Below, one piece after another: positions 52,453 to 60,222 of a stretch of DNA of 64,000 nucleotides (its first letter is position 1; every line of letters begins with the position of its first letter). Made by a program: the position numbers and the translations under genes. Below the pieces are notes generated by a model that saw only the letters and a program-made list of their open reading frames with translations, was not told where the DNA came from and made no database searches. The DNA is from Planctomycetota bacterium (GTDB lineage Bacteria > Planctomycetota > SZUA-567 > H5-PLA8): positions 1 to 64,000 of the forward strand of contig JAKLKQ010000013.1 of the NCBI GenBank assembly GCA_023150555.1, in the 5' to 3' direction.

Positions 52453-54326
52453 ACCGCGACCGCTGGGCCGTCCTGGCACTGTTGGCCGGCGTGCTGCTGG
52501 CCTGGGGCGGTGCCGCCACGGTGCTGCCGCACGTCCAGGCACGGCGCAAGGCGCTTCAGCTGGCCGTGCACGAGGACTTGAACCGCAACCTGCCGCCCGA
52601 GATGGCCGCCGTCGCCGTCGCGGGCAGCTTCCAGGGACTGGCGATCGACTACTTCTGGGCCCGCGCCACCACCCTGCAGCAGGAAGGCAAGTACTACGAA
52701 GCCAAGCAGCTCGCCGACTGGATCACCACGCTGCAGCCGCGCTTCGCGCAGGTGTGGAGCTTCCAGGCGTGGAACATGGCGTACAACATCTCCGAGGCCG
52801 TCAAGACGCCGGAAGAGAAATGGCTGTGGGTGCAGGAAGGCGTGCACCTGCTGCGCGACGCCGGCATCCCGACCAACCCGCGCAATCCGGAACTCTACCG
52901 CGAACTCTCGTACATCATCTTCCACCGCATCGGCAAGTTCTCCGTCGACGAACACTGGTTCTTCAAACGTCGCTTCGCCGAGGAGTGGCAAGGCGTCGTC
53001 GGCGAGCCGCCCGGCGGGGACCTGAAGGACGCGCTCGCGCACTTCGCGTTCGTCTCGGACGCGCCGGCGGCGCTGAACGAGCTTCGCGCCGATGCCGCGG
53101 CCGCCGCGCAGCTCAAGGCGCTCGATGCGCTGGGCTACCGGCCCGACGCGCAACTGCTGGCGCGTGTGGGCGACGTGCAGATGCGCTACGTCGAGATCCT
53201 GGAAGACGCGGAACAGGAATCGCCCGAGGCCGCCGCGCGGCGCACCGCCGACGCCAAGCTCCTCGCCTGGCTCGACGACCCGAAGATCGCAGAGGCGCGC
53301 GGCAGGGTGCTGGGCTTCGTGCGGGCGCAGGTGCTGCGCGAGCGGTACCACATGGATCCGACGTTCATGTACGAGATGATGGAAAACTTCGGTCCGCTCG
53401 ACTGGCGCCACCACGCCGCGCACGCGCTGTACTGGGCCCTGCTCGGTTCGAAGTACAGCAGCGAGATCAAGAACCCGCACATCTTCGAGGCCTTCACGTC
53501 CGACCGCCTGGCCTTCGACAGCTTGCGCGACCTGGTCCAGACCGGGCGCCTGGGCCGCGACCTGCGCTTCGGCGTGCCCGACCCGCGCTTCTTCGACGGC
53601 TTCGAGCGCGTCCTCGACCAGATGGCGCAATGGGTGAAGGGCGACCCCGGCTACGAGAAGGCGCTGCGCGAGAAGCGCCGCGACTTCCTGGAAGATGCCA
53701 CCGAGATCAGTTTCCGCTACGGAAGTATGGAGGAAGCGCAGGCGTACTACGCGAAGCTGCGCGCGGAGTTCGGCAAGGAGTACCGCGGGCAGTATGACGT
53801 GCCCCTGACCGACTTCATACGCAAGATCAACCAGGAATCGCTGAAGCACTTCGAGACCGCGCGGATGCTCGTCCACAGCTTCGCCGTGCAGGCCATCCGC
53901 CTGGGCTGGGCCGCCGGGCGCCAGGACGTCGCGCGGCGATACCTGGACCAGGCCAAGGCCTGCTACGACGCGTACATGTCCGACGTCAACCGGCCGAAGC
54001 GCATCGAGCGCAAGGCGCGCGACCTGCCGCCGGTCGAGGTCATCATGGGCGGCGCGCTGGAGAGCTTCCTGCTGGCGCCGCCATCCGCCGTCGACGTGCG
54101 CGCGAAGATCCGTGTCTGGCACGGCATGCGCGCCGAACACCTGCAGTACGTCTACGACCAGACGGTCCGGCAGTTGCACGCCGAGGCGCACCGCGCTTCG
54201 CTGGATCCTGCAAAGGCCTTCCCCGAACCGCCCGGCATGAACGCCTACCGCAAAGCGTTAAAGGATGCCGAAGCGCAGGAAAAGCAGGATACGCCGCTGG
54301 GCGAACAGCCCAAGACAACGCAGTAG
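52449..54326 (+). CDS. membrane-anchored helical-repeat (TPR-like) protein
   Basis: A 625-residue protein with one N-terminal helix (VLALLAGVLLAWGGAATVL, about 8-26) and a largely helical soluble body with TPR-like blocks (DYFWARATTLQQEGKYYEAKQLADWI, LRDAGIPTNPRNPELYRELSY, SMEEAQAYYAKLRAEFGKEY, VARRYLDQAKACYDAYM). The ATG overlaps the permease stop by four bases, so it is translated with the ABC operon and probably works with it in the same membrane. I see no catalytic motif. The C-terminal 30 residues are charged and disordered. Ends ten bases before a convergent gene. Confidence 0.8.
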   Translation: MNRDRWAVLALLAGVLLAWGGAATVLPHVQARRKALQLAVHEDLNRNLPPEMAAVAVAGSFQGLAIDYFWARATTLQQEGKYYEAKQLADWITTLQPRFAQVWSFQAWNMAYNISEAVKTPEEKWLWVQEGVHLLRDAGIPTNPRNPELYRELSYIIFHRIGKFSVDEHWFFKRRFAEEWQGVVGEPPGGDLKDALAHFAFVSDAPAALNELRADAAAAAQLKALDALGYRPDAQLLARVGDVQMRYVEILEDAEQESPEAAARRTADAKLLAWLDDPKIAEARGRVLGFVRAQVLRERYHMDPTFMYEMMENFGPLDWRHHAAHALYWALLGSKYSSEIKNPHIFEAFTSDRLAFDSLRDLVQTGRLGRDLRFGVPDPRFFDGFERVLDQMAQWVKGDPGYEKALREKRRDFLEDATEISFRYGSMEEAQAYYAKLRAEFGKEYRGQYDVPLTDFIRKINQESLKHFETARMLVHSFAVQAIRLGWAAGRQDVARRYLDQAKACYDAYMSDVNRPKRIERKARDLPPVEVIMGGALESFLLAPPSAVDVRAKIRVWHGMRAEHLQYVYDQTVRQLHAEAHRASLDPAKAFPEPPGMNAYRKALKDAEAQEKQDTPLGEQPKTTQ

Positions 54327-54335
54327 GAGCCCCTG

Positions 54336-54863
54336 TTACGCCTCTTCCGCCTCGTCGATGCGGTCCAGCTCCTCGAGAATGCCGCGGATGAACTTCGCGC
54401 GCTCCTTGGGCGAAAGCTTGAGGAAGCGGTCGAAGCTCGCCGGGGGCAGGTCGGCTTCGCCGGTGCGCGTGGCATCGCCGTACGCGACGCGATCCGAACC
54501 GCAGCTGGGGCAGACCGGACCGCCGTCGATACTCAGCGCCTCGCCGTCGATCGGGTCGAGGCAGCGCCCGATCACGGCCTGCAGTTCGTCGGGTTCGTCG
54601 CGCTCCGATCCGTGCGCCTCGCGTACCTTCTCCCAGACCTTCTCGACCTCGTCCCAGCCGCCCTCGAAGCTGTTCAGGTACGCGTTGGCCTTCCCGTTGC
54701 GGCCGCGCGCGATGAATTCCCCGAAGCTGGCCGCGTCCGAAAGCAGCGGCGCGCTGAACGTGGCGCTGCACGTCTCGCAGACGCACTTGAATGTGGGGAC
54801 GGTCTGGCCGCCCTGGCCGCCCTGGCGCTTCACCAAGCACCGCCTTTCCTGTCCGGGGAGCAT
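54336..54863 (-). CDS. zinc-ribbon protein of unknown function
   Basis: A protein of about 165-175 residues. N-terminal CVCETC (Cys-x-Cys-x-x-Cys) and later VCPSCGSDRVAYG form two Cys knuckles, probably a split zinc ribbon, separated by an acidic helical region (FGEFIARGRNGKANAY, VEKVWEKVREAHGSERDEPDELQ). The C-terminus is Lys/Glu-rich helix. The start is uncertain: ATG 54863 has no ribosome site, while AGGAAAGG precedes TTG 54836 and GTG 54833, which would trim nine or ten residues. Convergent with the TPR-like gene. The copy-2 TACGC palindrome lies 86 bp upstream of the first start. Confidence 0.7.
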   Translation of the reverse strand: MLPGQERRCLVKRQGGQGGQTVPTFKCVCETCSATFSAPLLSDAASFGEFIARGRNGKANAYLNSFEGGWDEVEKVWEKVREAHGSERDEPDELQAVIGRCLDPIDGEALSIDGGPVCPSCGSDRVAYGDATRTGEADLPPASFDRFLKLSPKERAKFIRGILEELDRIDEAEEA

Positions 54864-54948
54864 TCGTCGAGATGCTGCACGGCGCAGCGTAGCGTGCCTT
54901 AAGCCACCGTCAATCGAAGCGATCGGACCCGGTAGGGCCGCAAGGATA

Positions 54949-54961
54949 TACGCAATGCGTA
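54949..54961. promoter_or_regulatory. TACGC-N3-GCGTA palindrome, copy 2
   Basis: Perfect palindrome (TACGC AAT GCGTA) upstream of the zinc-ribbon gene, in the divergent gap. With its left flank (from 54942) it matches copy 3 at 57981 in 16 of 18 positions. Confidence 0.45.
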
Positions 54962-55020
54962 AGTTCGCCCCCGTACACGCGCCGCCGGCAGGCCTGCTCG
55001 GGTGAAGGCCTGTGCCCGGC

Positions 55021-55128
55021 TAATTAATAAATACCTAAGTCAATGTGGGTTATATACTTATGGTATTTGTTAATATTTTTGGTAATACTTATTGTATTCG
55101 ATGTTTCTCTGTGCTTAAATATCTTCAA
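55021..55128. other. AT-rich tract, probable strong promoter region
   Basis: About 110 bases of very AT-rich sequence (TAATTAATAA, TAATATTTTT, ATTGTATTC) in an otherwise GC-rich window, containing many -10-like hexamers. TTGTAT at 55092-55097 and TTAAAT at 55115-55120 with a 17-bp spacer would start RNA near 55127, right where the first hairpin begins. Consistent with a promoter with AT-rich upstream elements, but each element alone is only a moderate match. Confidence 0.45.
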
Positions 55129-55290
55129 CACCAGGCGAAGGGTAGAAGCGGGCGGCAGTAACCCCTCCCTTTCCTGGTGCCAAGTGGCCAGCTTGGAGGG
55201 TCCCGGGAAGGCCCGGGGCTAAGACCCGACGGTGTGCATCATTGGGCTGCGTGTGCGGACCACCTCGCAAGGGTGGCGCCGGCGTCACCA
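55129..55290 (+). ncRNA. candidate structured non-coding RNA
   Basis: A run of helices follows the AT-rich tract. Helix 1: CACCAGG (55129-55135) with CCTGGTG (55173-55179), extended inward by AAGGG/CCCTT. Helix 2: CCAAG (55180-55184) with CTTGG (55192-55196). Helix 3: GGGTC (55198-55202) with GACCC (55223-55227), enclosing CCGGG/CCCGG around an AAGG loop. A further CCACC/GGTGG pair lies near 55260. No T-tract terminator is visible. I could not match it to tRNA, tmRNA, SRP RNA, RNase P RNA or a riboswitch class that I know. It may be an independent RNA or a leader for the ABC gene at 55497. Confidence 0.35.
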
Positions 55291-55315
55291 CCTAACCATA
55301 TCGAAGGAGTGCAAC

Positions 55316-55354
55316 GTGCGAAGTTTGCATAAAGAAAGGAAGTTCAAGACGTAG
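55316..55354 (+). CDS. possible 12-residue leader peptide
   Basis: A tiny open frame, GTG to TAG, with AAGGAG (55304-55309) six bases before it. The peptide would be very basic (MRSLHKERKFKT). It sits after the structured stretch and about 140 bp before the PotA/FbpC-type ATPase gene. A leader peptide for that gene is a possibility; so is chance. Confidence 0.25.
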   Translation: MRSLHKERKFKT

Positions 55355-55496
55355 CGCCCATACCAGAACAATCCCCCCGACAAGAGAATAGAAGAGGCGA
55401 ACGGCGGCGGAGAACTTCCGCGGCCTAAGCGCGCGCCCCTTTCCTGGCCTGTTCCGCTCTTTCCGCCGCGCGTCCCTGCGGTATCGTGGTGCGGTC

Positions 55497-56567
55497 ATGA
55501 GCCTGCGCATCGAGAACCTCACCGTCCGCTACGGCAGCGTCACGGCGCTCGGCGGCGTCTCCCTCGAGCTGCAACCCGGCGAGATGTTCTTCCTTCTGGG
55601 CCCCAGCGGCTGCGGCAAGTCCACGCTGCTGCGCGCGGTGGCGGGTTTCATCGAAGACTCTTCGGGCGCGATCGCCTTCGGCGGCGAGAACCTGACCGGC
55701 ATGCCCGCGCACCGCCGCGACTTCGGCATGGTCTTCCAGAACTACGCGCTCTTCCCGCATCTGACCGTGGAAGGCAACGTCGCGTTCGGGCTCGAGGCGC
55801 GCAAGGTCGGCGCCGACGAGACGCGCGCGCGCGTGGCCGAGGCGCTGCAGCTGGTGGGCCTGAGCGGCTACGAGAAGCGCCGGCCCGGCGAACTCTCCGG
55901 CGGCCAGCAGCAGCGCGTGGCGCTGGCCCGCGCGCTGGTGATCCGCCCGCGCCTGCTGCTGCTCGACGAGCCGCTCAGCAACCTCGACGCGAAGCTGCGC
56001 TGGGAGATGCGCGGCGAGATCAAGCGCATCCACGCGCAGACCAAGATCACCACGCTCTACGTCACCCACGACCAGAAGGAAGCGCTCAGCCTCGCCGACC
56101 GCCTCGCGATCCTGAAGGACGGAAAGATCGAGGCGCTCGGCGCGCCGCGCGACCTGTACCTCGCCCCGCCCAACCGCTTCTGCGCCGGCTTCCTGGGCGA
56201 CCTGAACGCGCTCGACGGCGAAGTGACAAGCGCCAGCAACGGCCGCGTGCGAGTGAAGACGCCGCTCGGCGAGATCGAGGCCGCCGGTACGGCGAACGCC
56301 GGCGCGAAGGCCGGCGTCTTCTGCCGGCCCGAACGCGTCGCGCTCCTGCCCGAAGGCGCTGCCGTCCCCGAAGGCTATGCGGTCGTCACGCGCGAGGCGA
56401 CGGTCTGCAACGCGGCGTTTTTGGGCGAACACACGCTGTACGAAGTCGATCTGCCCGGCGGCACGCGCTGGCGCTGCTACCGCACCGAAGCCGCCGGCGC
56501 GAAGCTACCCGAGGGTTCGAAGGCCGCCGTCGCCGTCGCCGGCGGCGCGTGGGGCCTGCTGGCGTGA
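55497..56567 (+). CDS. ABC importer ATP-binding protein, PotA/FbpC/UgpC type
   Basis: A 356-residue ATPase. Walker A GPSGCGKST at 35-43, Q-loop FGMVFQNYALFPHLTV, signature LSGGQQQRVALARAL, Walker B LLLLDEPLSNLDAKLR and H-loop VTHDQKEALSLADR. The C-terminal 120 residues form a TOBE-like OB domain (FLGDLNALDGEVTSASNGRVRVKTPLGEI, CRPERVALLPEGAAV) used for regulation in polyamine, iron and sugar importers. No permease or binding protein is adjacent; the orphan binding protein at 146-1540 is a distant candidate. Its stop overlaps the GTG of the PHP gene. Confidence 0.9.
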   Translation: MSLRIENLTVRYGSVTALGGVSLELQPGEMFFLLGPSGCGKSTLLRAVAGFIEDSSGAIAFGGENLTGMPAHRRDFGMVFQNYALFPHLTVEGNVAFGLEARKVGADETRARVAEALQLVGLSGYEKRRPGELSGGQQQRVALARALVIRPRLLLLDEPLSNLDAKLRWEMRGEIKRIHAQTKITTLYVTHDQKEALSLADRLAILKDGKIEALGAPRDLYLAPPNRFCAGFLGDLNALDGEVTSASNGRVRVKTPLGEIEAAGTANAGAKAGVFCRPERVALLPEGAAVPEGYAVVTREATVCNAAFLGEHTLYEVDLPGGTRWRCYRTEAAGAKLPEGSKAAVAVAGGAWGLLA

Positions 56568-57421
56568 GCCGTCCGGGACACACCTTGCGCCTGCTCCCCG
56601 GAGGCGGGTTGCTCGACTGGGACTTCCACACCCACACGGTCTACAGCAAGCACGCGCATCCCGACATGACGGTGGCGAATTCGCTGGCGGCCGCCGCGGC
56701 CGCAGGCATCACGCGGCTTGTGATCCTCGAGCACGTGCCGGAGATCAGCGTCGAACGCAACACCGTGGCGCAGTGGAAGAAGGGCAAGGACGAGCGCACG
56801 CAACTCGACGCCATCGCCGCCGACCTGAAGGAAACGGAGGCCTCGTTCCCCAGCGTGAAGGTGCTGCGCGGCGTGGAACTCGACGCCGACCCCATCGCGC
56901 TCGACGGCAGTTCGATGCTGAAGGATCTCTCCGGCATCGACATCGTGCTGGGATCGACGCACGTCTTCCCGGGCGGCGCGGCGTTCTGGTTCGACAAGGT
57001 TTCGCTGCCTCCGGAACGCGGCTGGAAGATCGCGCTGGAATGGGCCGCCTGGGCCGAGCGCTTCGTGCGCTCGGGCGTCCCGCACGTCCTCTCCCATCCC
57101 GGCGACCTCGTCGCCGCGCGGGAGTTGGTGCCGCCGTTCGACAAAGAGCGGACGCTGGAGCTCTTCGACCCGCTGTTGTCGGCGATGGCCGAATGCGGTG
57201 TCGCGTTCGAACTCAACGAATTGCTCGGCGCGAAACTCCCGCCGGCCTATCGCGAGACGTACTCCGCGCTGGTCCGACGCGCGCGCGGCCACCGCCTGAA
57301 GTTCTCGGTCGGCAGCGACGCGCACAGTCCGGCGGGCGTCGGGAAGTTCAACTGGGCCATCGAGCTGATCGAAGCCGCCGGCGTGACCGCCAGCGATCTC
57401 TGGCAACCGCACGCGTCTTGA
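56564..57421 (+). CDS. PHP-domain metal-dependent hydrolase
   Basis: A 285-residue PHP-superfamily protein starting at GTG in a GTGA overlap with the ATPase. Metal ligands are in DWDFHTHTVYSKH (HxH near the N-terminus), EHVPEIS, GVELDAD, GSTHVFP, SHPGD and GSDAHSP, the full set expected for a trinuclear metal site. Closest look is the histidinol-phosphatase/YcdX-like subgroup that hydrolyses phosphomonoesters or phosphodiesters. Translational coupling with an importer ATPase suggests joint use of an imported phosphorylated substrate, which is only an inference. Confidence 0.88.
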   Translation: MSRPGHTLRLLPGGGLLDWDFHTHTVYSKHAHPDMTVANSLAAAAAAGITRLVILEHVPEISVERNTVAQWKKGKDERTQLDAIAADLKETEASFPSVKVLRGVELDADPIALDGSSMLKDLSGIDIVLGSTHVFPGGAAFWFDKVSLPPERGWKIALEWAAWAERFVRSGVPHVLSHPGDLVAARELVPPFDKERTLELFDPLLSAMAECGVAFELNELLGAKLPPAYRETYSALVRRARGHRLKFSVGSDAHSPAGVGKFNWAIELIEAAGVTASDLWQPHAS

Positions 57422-57428
57422 GTACTCG

Positions 57429-57896
57429 TTACGGCGCGGACAGGATCTCGCGCACCTGCTTCAATGCGGCGGCGTTCTTCACAGCAACCTGCGACAGGAT
57501 CTGCCCGAACTTCCGCGGCCCTTCGCCGCGCAGAACGCCTTCCTTCGAATCGATGCCCGGCTCGGTGCGTTCCGCCAGTTCCAGGACGCCGCGCCGCGCG
57601 GCTTCGAACTGCTGCTTCGCCAACTTCACGTCGCGCCGCGGATAATCGAGCTTCGCGGTCCACGCGGCAGGGTCGGGCGCGAACAACAGCGGGCGCTCCT
57701 CGGCGGCCAGCTGCCGCAGCTGTTGCAGATAGACGGCTTCCCAATCGGAGAGGAAGACGAGGAACTCGCCGAGCGTGGGCTCGCCCGGAGCCGCGAACCG
57801 GCGCAAGTGTTTCTCCGGCAGCTCGAAAAAGGGCAGCGTCTCGTCCAGCAGCTTGCGCAGCAGCTGAACCAGGGTCTCTCGGGGGCCGGGCTCCAC
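57429..57896 (-). CDS. DinB/ClbS-like helical protein
   Basis: A 155-residue helical protein. GTG start, preceded by GGAGG by four bases and by TATATAAA 12-19 bases upstream. Pattern LVQLLRKLLDETLPFFELPEKHLRR, then TLGEFLVFLSDWEAVYLQQLRQL and a middle segment, LLFAPDPAAWTAKLDYPRRD, is typical of DinB-like or ClbS/DfsB-like four-helix proteins, but the metal-binding His residues are missing (LSDWEA where many have LxHxxxWE). Convergent with the PHP gene, seven bases apart. Function unknown; some relatives protect DNA or transfer thiols. Confidence 0.6.
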   Translation of the reverse strand: MEPGPRETLVQLLRKLLDETLPFFELPEKHLRRFAAPGEPTLGEFLVFLSDWEAVYLQQLRQLAAEERPLLFAPDPAAWTAKLDYPRRDVKLAKQQFEAARRGVLELAERTEPGIDSKEGVLRGEGPRKFGQILSQVAVKNAAALKQVREILSAP

Positions 57897-57987
57897 GGCG
57901 CCTCCTTTATATAGAGGACTACAGGGGATCAAGCCGGCCGCGCACGGCCCCAGCCGTCAGCGCAACCCCGGATTTCGCATAAGGTTA

Positions 57988-58000
57988 TACGCACTGCGGT
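57988..58000. promoter_or_regulatory. TACGC-N3-GCGTA palindrome, copy 3
   Basis: TACGC ACT GCGGT: a near-palindrome in the divergent gap between the DinB-like gene (starts 57896) and the first sigma factor gene (58067). The 18 bases from 57981 match copy 2 in 16 positions. Confidence 0.45.
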
Positions 58001-58066
58001 TTTCTTGAAATTCTTTTTCTAAGCGCTCCGCCTGCCTAGATACAGAGGGTAGAAAGGGGCGAGCGA

Positions 58067-60193
58067 ATGCCGGTCATCGGGAAGGAACTGCGCGTGCCGA
58101 AAAGCCCCCAGGCGCCAACGCCCGAATCCGAGCGGTCCGACGCCGAGCTGCTGTCCGCCGTCGCCGAGGAGCGCTGCCGCGCGGCCTTCACCGAAGTCGT
58201 GAAGCGCTACGAGCGCCCCGCCTTCAACATTGCCCTGAACATCACGCGCAGCGCAACGCTGGCCGAAGAGGCCGCGCAGGAAGCCATGCTGCGCGTGTGG
58301 CTGTCGGCCCAACGCTTCGACCCCGAAGGTTCGGCGCGCGGCTGGATCCTGGGCATCGTCGCACGCGAATCCCTGAAGAAGGTACGCGACCGCAGAAAGG
58401 ATGCCGAAAAAGTGAAACGCGCGGCGCAGCTGGACGCACCCACTCTCCGAGCGGAAGAACCGGCGGCGGAGCAGAAGGAGTTGCTCACCATGCTGCAGCA
58501 GGGCCTGGAAGAACTGCCCGAACTCAACCGGCAGATCATCGCGTTGTACTACGGCGCGGGTATGTCGCAGGCGCAGATCGGCCAGTCGGTGGACCTGAGC
58601 CAGCGCATGGTCGGCTACAAGCTCGAAGAGACGCTGAAGCTGCTGCGATCGCGCCTGGCCCAGGCGGGCCTTGCCGCCGCGGCGCCGGCGCTGGGCAGCG
58701 AGACGTTGGCGCAGGCCGTCTGCAGCGGCTACACGCCGCCGGCGCATCTCTGCTCCAGCGTGCTGGCACGGCTCGATTCGGCCGTCGCGCACGCCGCGGA
58801 GGCCTCGGCGCGCGCCGTCGCCGCGAAGGGTTCGAGTGCGCTGTTTTGGGCGGCCGCCGCCGTGACGATGGCCGCAGCGGCCGGAGGTGGCTGGTACGCG
58901 CTCCAAGAAAAAGAACCGGGCAACGCGCAGAACGCGCCGGCCGTCGCGGCTCCAGAAAGCCAACCCCCGTCCGAGGCGATCGCTGCGCCCGCCGATGAAG
59001 ACAAGCCGTTCCACCGTGTATGGAACTTCAACGACGGGCCGTCGTCTGACTTTTTTTCCTGGGCCAGTACCTGGGAATGGAAGCGCGAGAGCGACGGCGT
59101 AGGCCGCATGATCGCGAAGAGCGGACAGCCCGCAAACGTCTATGTCGACGTCCCTCTGCCTAAGCGCCCGTTTGTGATTCATTTCCGAGCCAGGGCCTAC
59201 GGAAGCGGGCTGGTGCGCAACAATTTCCTATGGGCCGACCAGGTACGAACCATGCCTCACCGGATGTGGTCCGTAGTGCAAACATTGAGTAAAGATTCCG
59301 TCTTCGATTTCTATTACCTCGGACGTTACGTCCTCTACCGCACCGACGGCAAGACGTCGATCCTGCATGAGTACGAGACGCCCTATCCCGGCAGCCGGTT
59401 TGTAGCCGTGATCGCGAACTTCCGAGTGGAAGAGATTGAGATGCGAGATCTCACAGAAAAGGAGCTCGCCCAACTCGCGTTCGACCCGCAGGCGGAGATC
59501 GCGCACATGGAAAGCCGCAACGCCATTGCCGAGACCATGAACTCCGTCGTGTTCCGAGGCGGCCAGACCGATGCCCCCAACCGCCAGGAGTACAAGGCGG
59601 CGGAAGCCCTCTCCTGGCACTGGGACTTCAGCGACGGTATCCCGAAGGACTTCGTCCACATCGGGAATGACATTGCGTGGAAGCCGGCCGAAGGCAACCG
59701 AGCGGCTGTCGCTCATTTTCCACCCGTCAAGGAATCCGAAATGAAGCGCGGATTGGTCTTGCCGGTCCGCGTCACCGACAAGCCTTGCTTTCTCGAGATG
59801 TGGGGGCGCGCCGAACGCCCTGGCTCGACCTCCTGGGGCATCAATCTGCTCGACGGCGACACCTATCTGCGCGCACGGTACTGGCCGATGGCCAACCACG
59901 ATCCCCACGCCGGAACGAATACCTGGCTCATGCGCTGCTACCTCCATGGAAAAAAGGCGGTCACGCTCAGTAATTTTACCGTCCTGAGCGTCAGCGAATA
60001 CGCCAATCCGACCTCAGGAAAGGCCTTTGCCGTTTCGGGCACGGCGCTGGGCATCCAGGGCATCTCCCTGCGCTTCGTCAAGCCCGAGGACCTTCCGGAA
60101 GTCCTGCGCGACGAGAAGGCGTGGGATGTGCAGATCAAGAAGGCTGTCACGCCGTCCTACGAAGTTGGCCTGCCTCCCTGCGAAGAAAAGTAG
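58067..60193 (+). CDS. membrane-tethered ECF sigma factor with two extracytoplasmic modules
   Basis: A 708-residue fusion. Residues 27-115 are sigma region 2 (FTEVVKRYERPAFNIALNIT, EEAAQEAMLRVWLSAQRFDP), 135-195 region 4 (GLEELPELNRQIIALYYGAGMS, IGQSVDLSQRMVGYKLEETLKLL). An Ala-rich linker leads to one membrane helix (257-279, ALFWAAAAVTMAAAAGGGWYAL), then an Ala/Pro linker, then two copies of a beta-rich module (about 315-475 and 515-700), each opening with W-N/D-F-x-D-G (VWNFNDGPSSDFF, HWDFSDGIPKDF). This puts the modules outside the cytoplasm, with sigma inside: a single-chain signal path. No anti-sigma gene is near. The second half is visibly less GC-rich. AAAGGGG precedes ATG. Confidence 0.88.
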   Translation: MPVIGKELRVPKSPQAPTPESERSDAELLSAVAEERCRAAFTEVVKRYERPAFNIALNITRSATLAEEAAQEAMLRVWLSAQRFDPEGSARGWILGIVARESLKKVRDRRKDAEKVKRAAQLDAPTLRAEEPAAEQKELLTMLQQGLEELPELNRQIIALYYGAGMSQAQIGQSVDLSQRMVGYKLEETLKLLRSRLAQAGLAAAAPALGSETLAQAVCSGYTPPAHLCSSVLARLDSAVAHAAEASARAVAAKGSSALFWAAAAVTMAAAAGGGWYALQEKEPGNAQNAPAVAAPESQPPSEAIAAPADEDKPFHRVWNFNDGPSSDFFSWASTWEWKRESDGVGRMIAKSGQPANVYVDVPLPKRPFVIHFRARAYGSGLVRNNFLWADQVRTMPHRMWSVVQTLSKDSVFDFYYLGRYVLYRTDGKTSILHEYETPYPGSRFVAVIANFRVEEIEMRDLTEKELAQLAFDPQAEIAHMESRNAIAETMNSVVFRGGQTDAPNRQEYKAAEALSWHWDFSDGIPKDFVHIGNDIAWKPAEGNRAAVAHFPPVKESEMKRGLVLPVRVTDKPCFLEMWGRAERPGSTSWGINLLDGDTYLRARYWPMANHDPHAGTNTWLMRCYLHGKKAVTLSNFTVLSVSEYANPTSGKAFAVSGTALGIQGISLRFVKPEDLPEVLRDEKAWDVQIKKAVTPSYEVGLPPCEEK

Positions 60194-60222
60194 CGCGCAG
60201 GTCCGCTCGCAAGGAGCCCCAC

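Noticed and set aside
50329-52542. A 737-codon minus-strand open frame across the ABC-2 operon
   Set aside because: Arg/Gln/Ala-rich shadow; it spans the coupled boundaries of two clear plus-strand genes.
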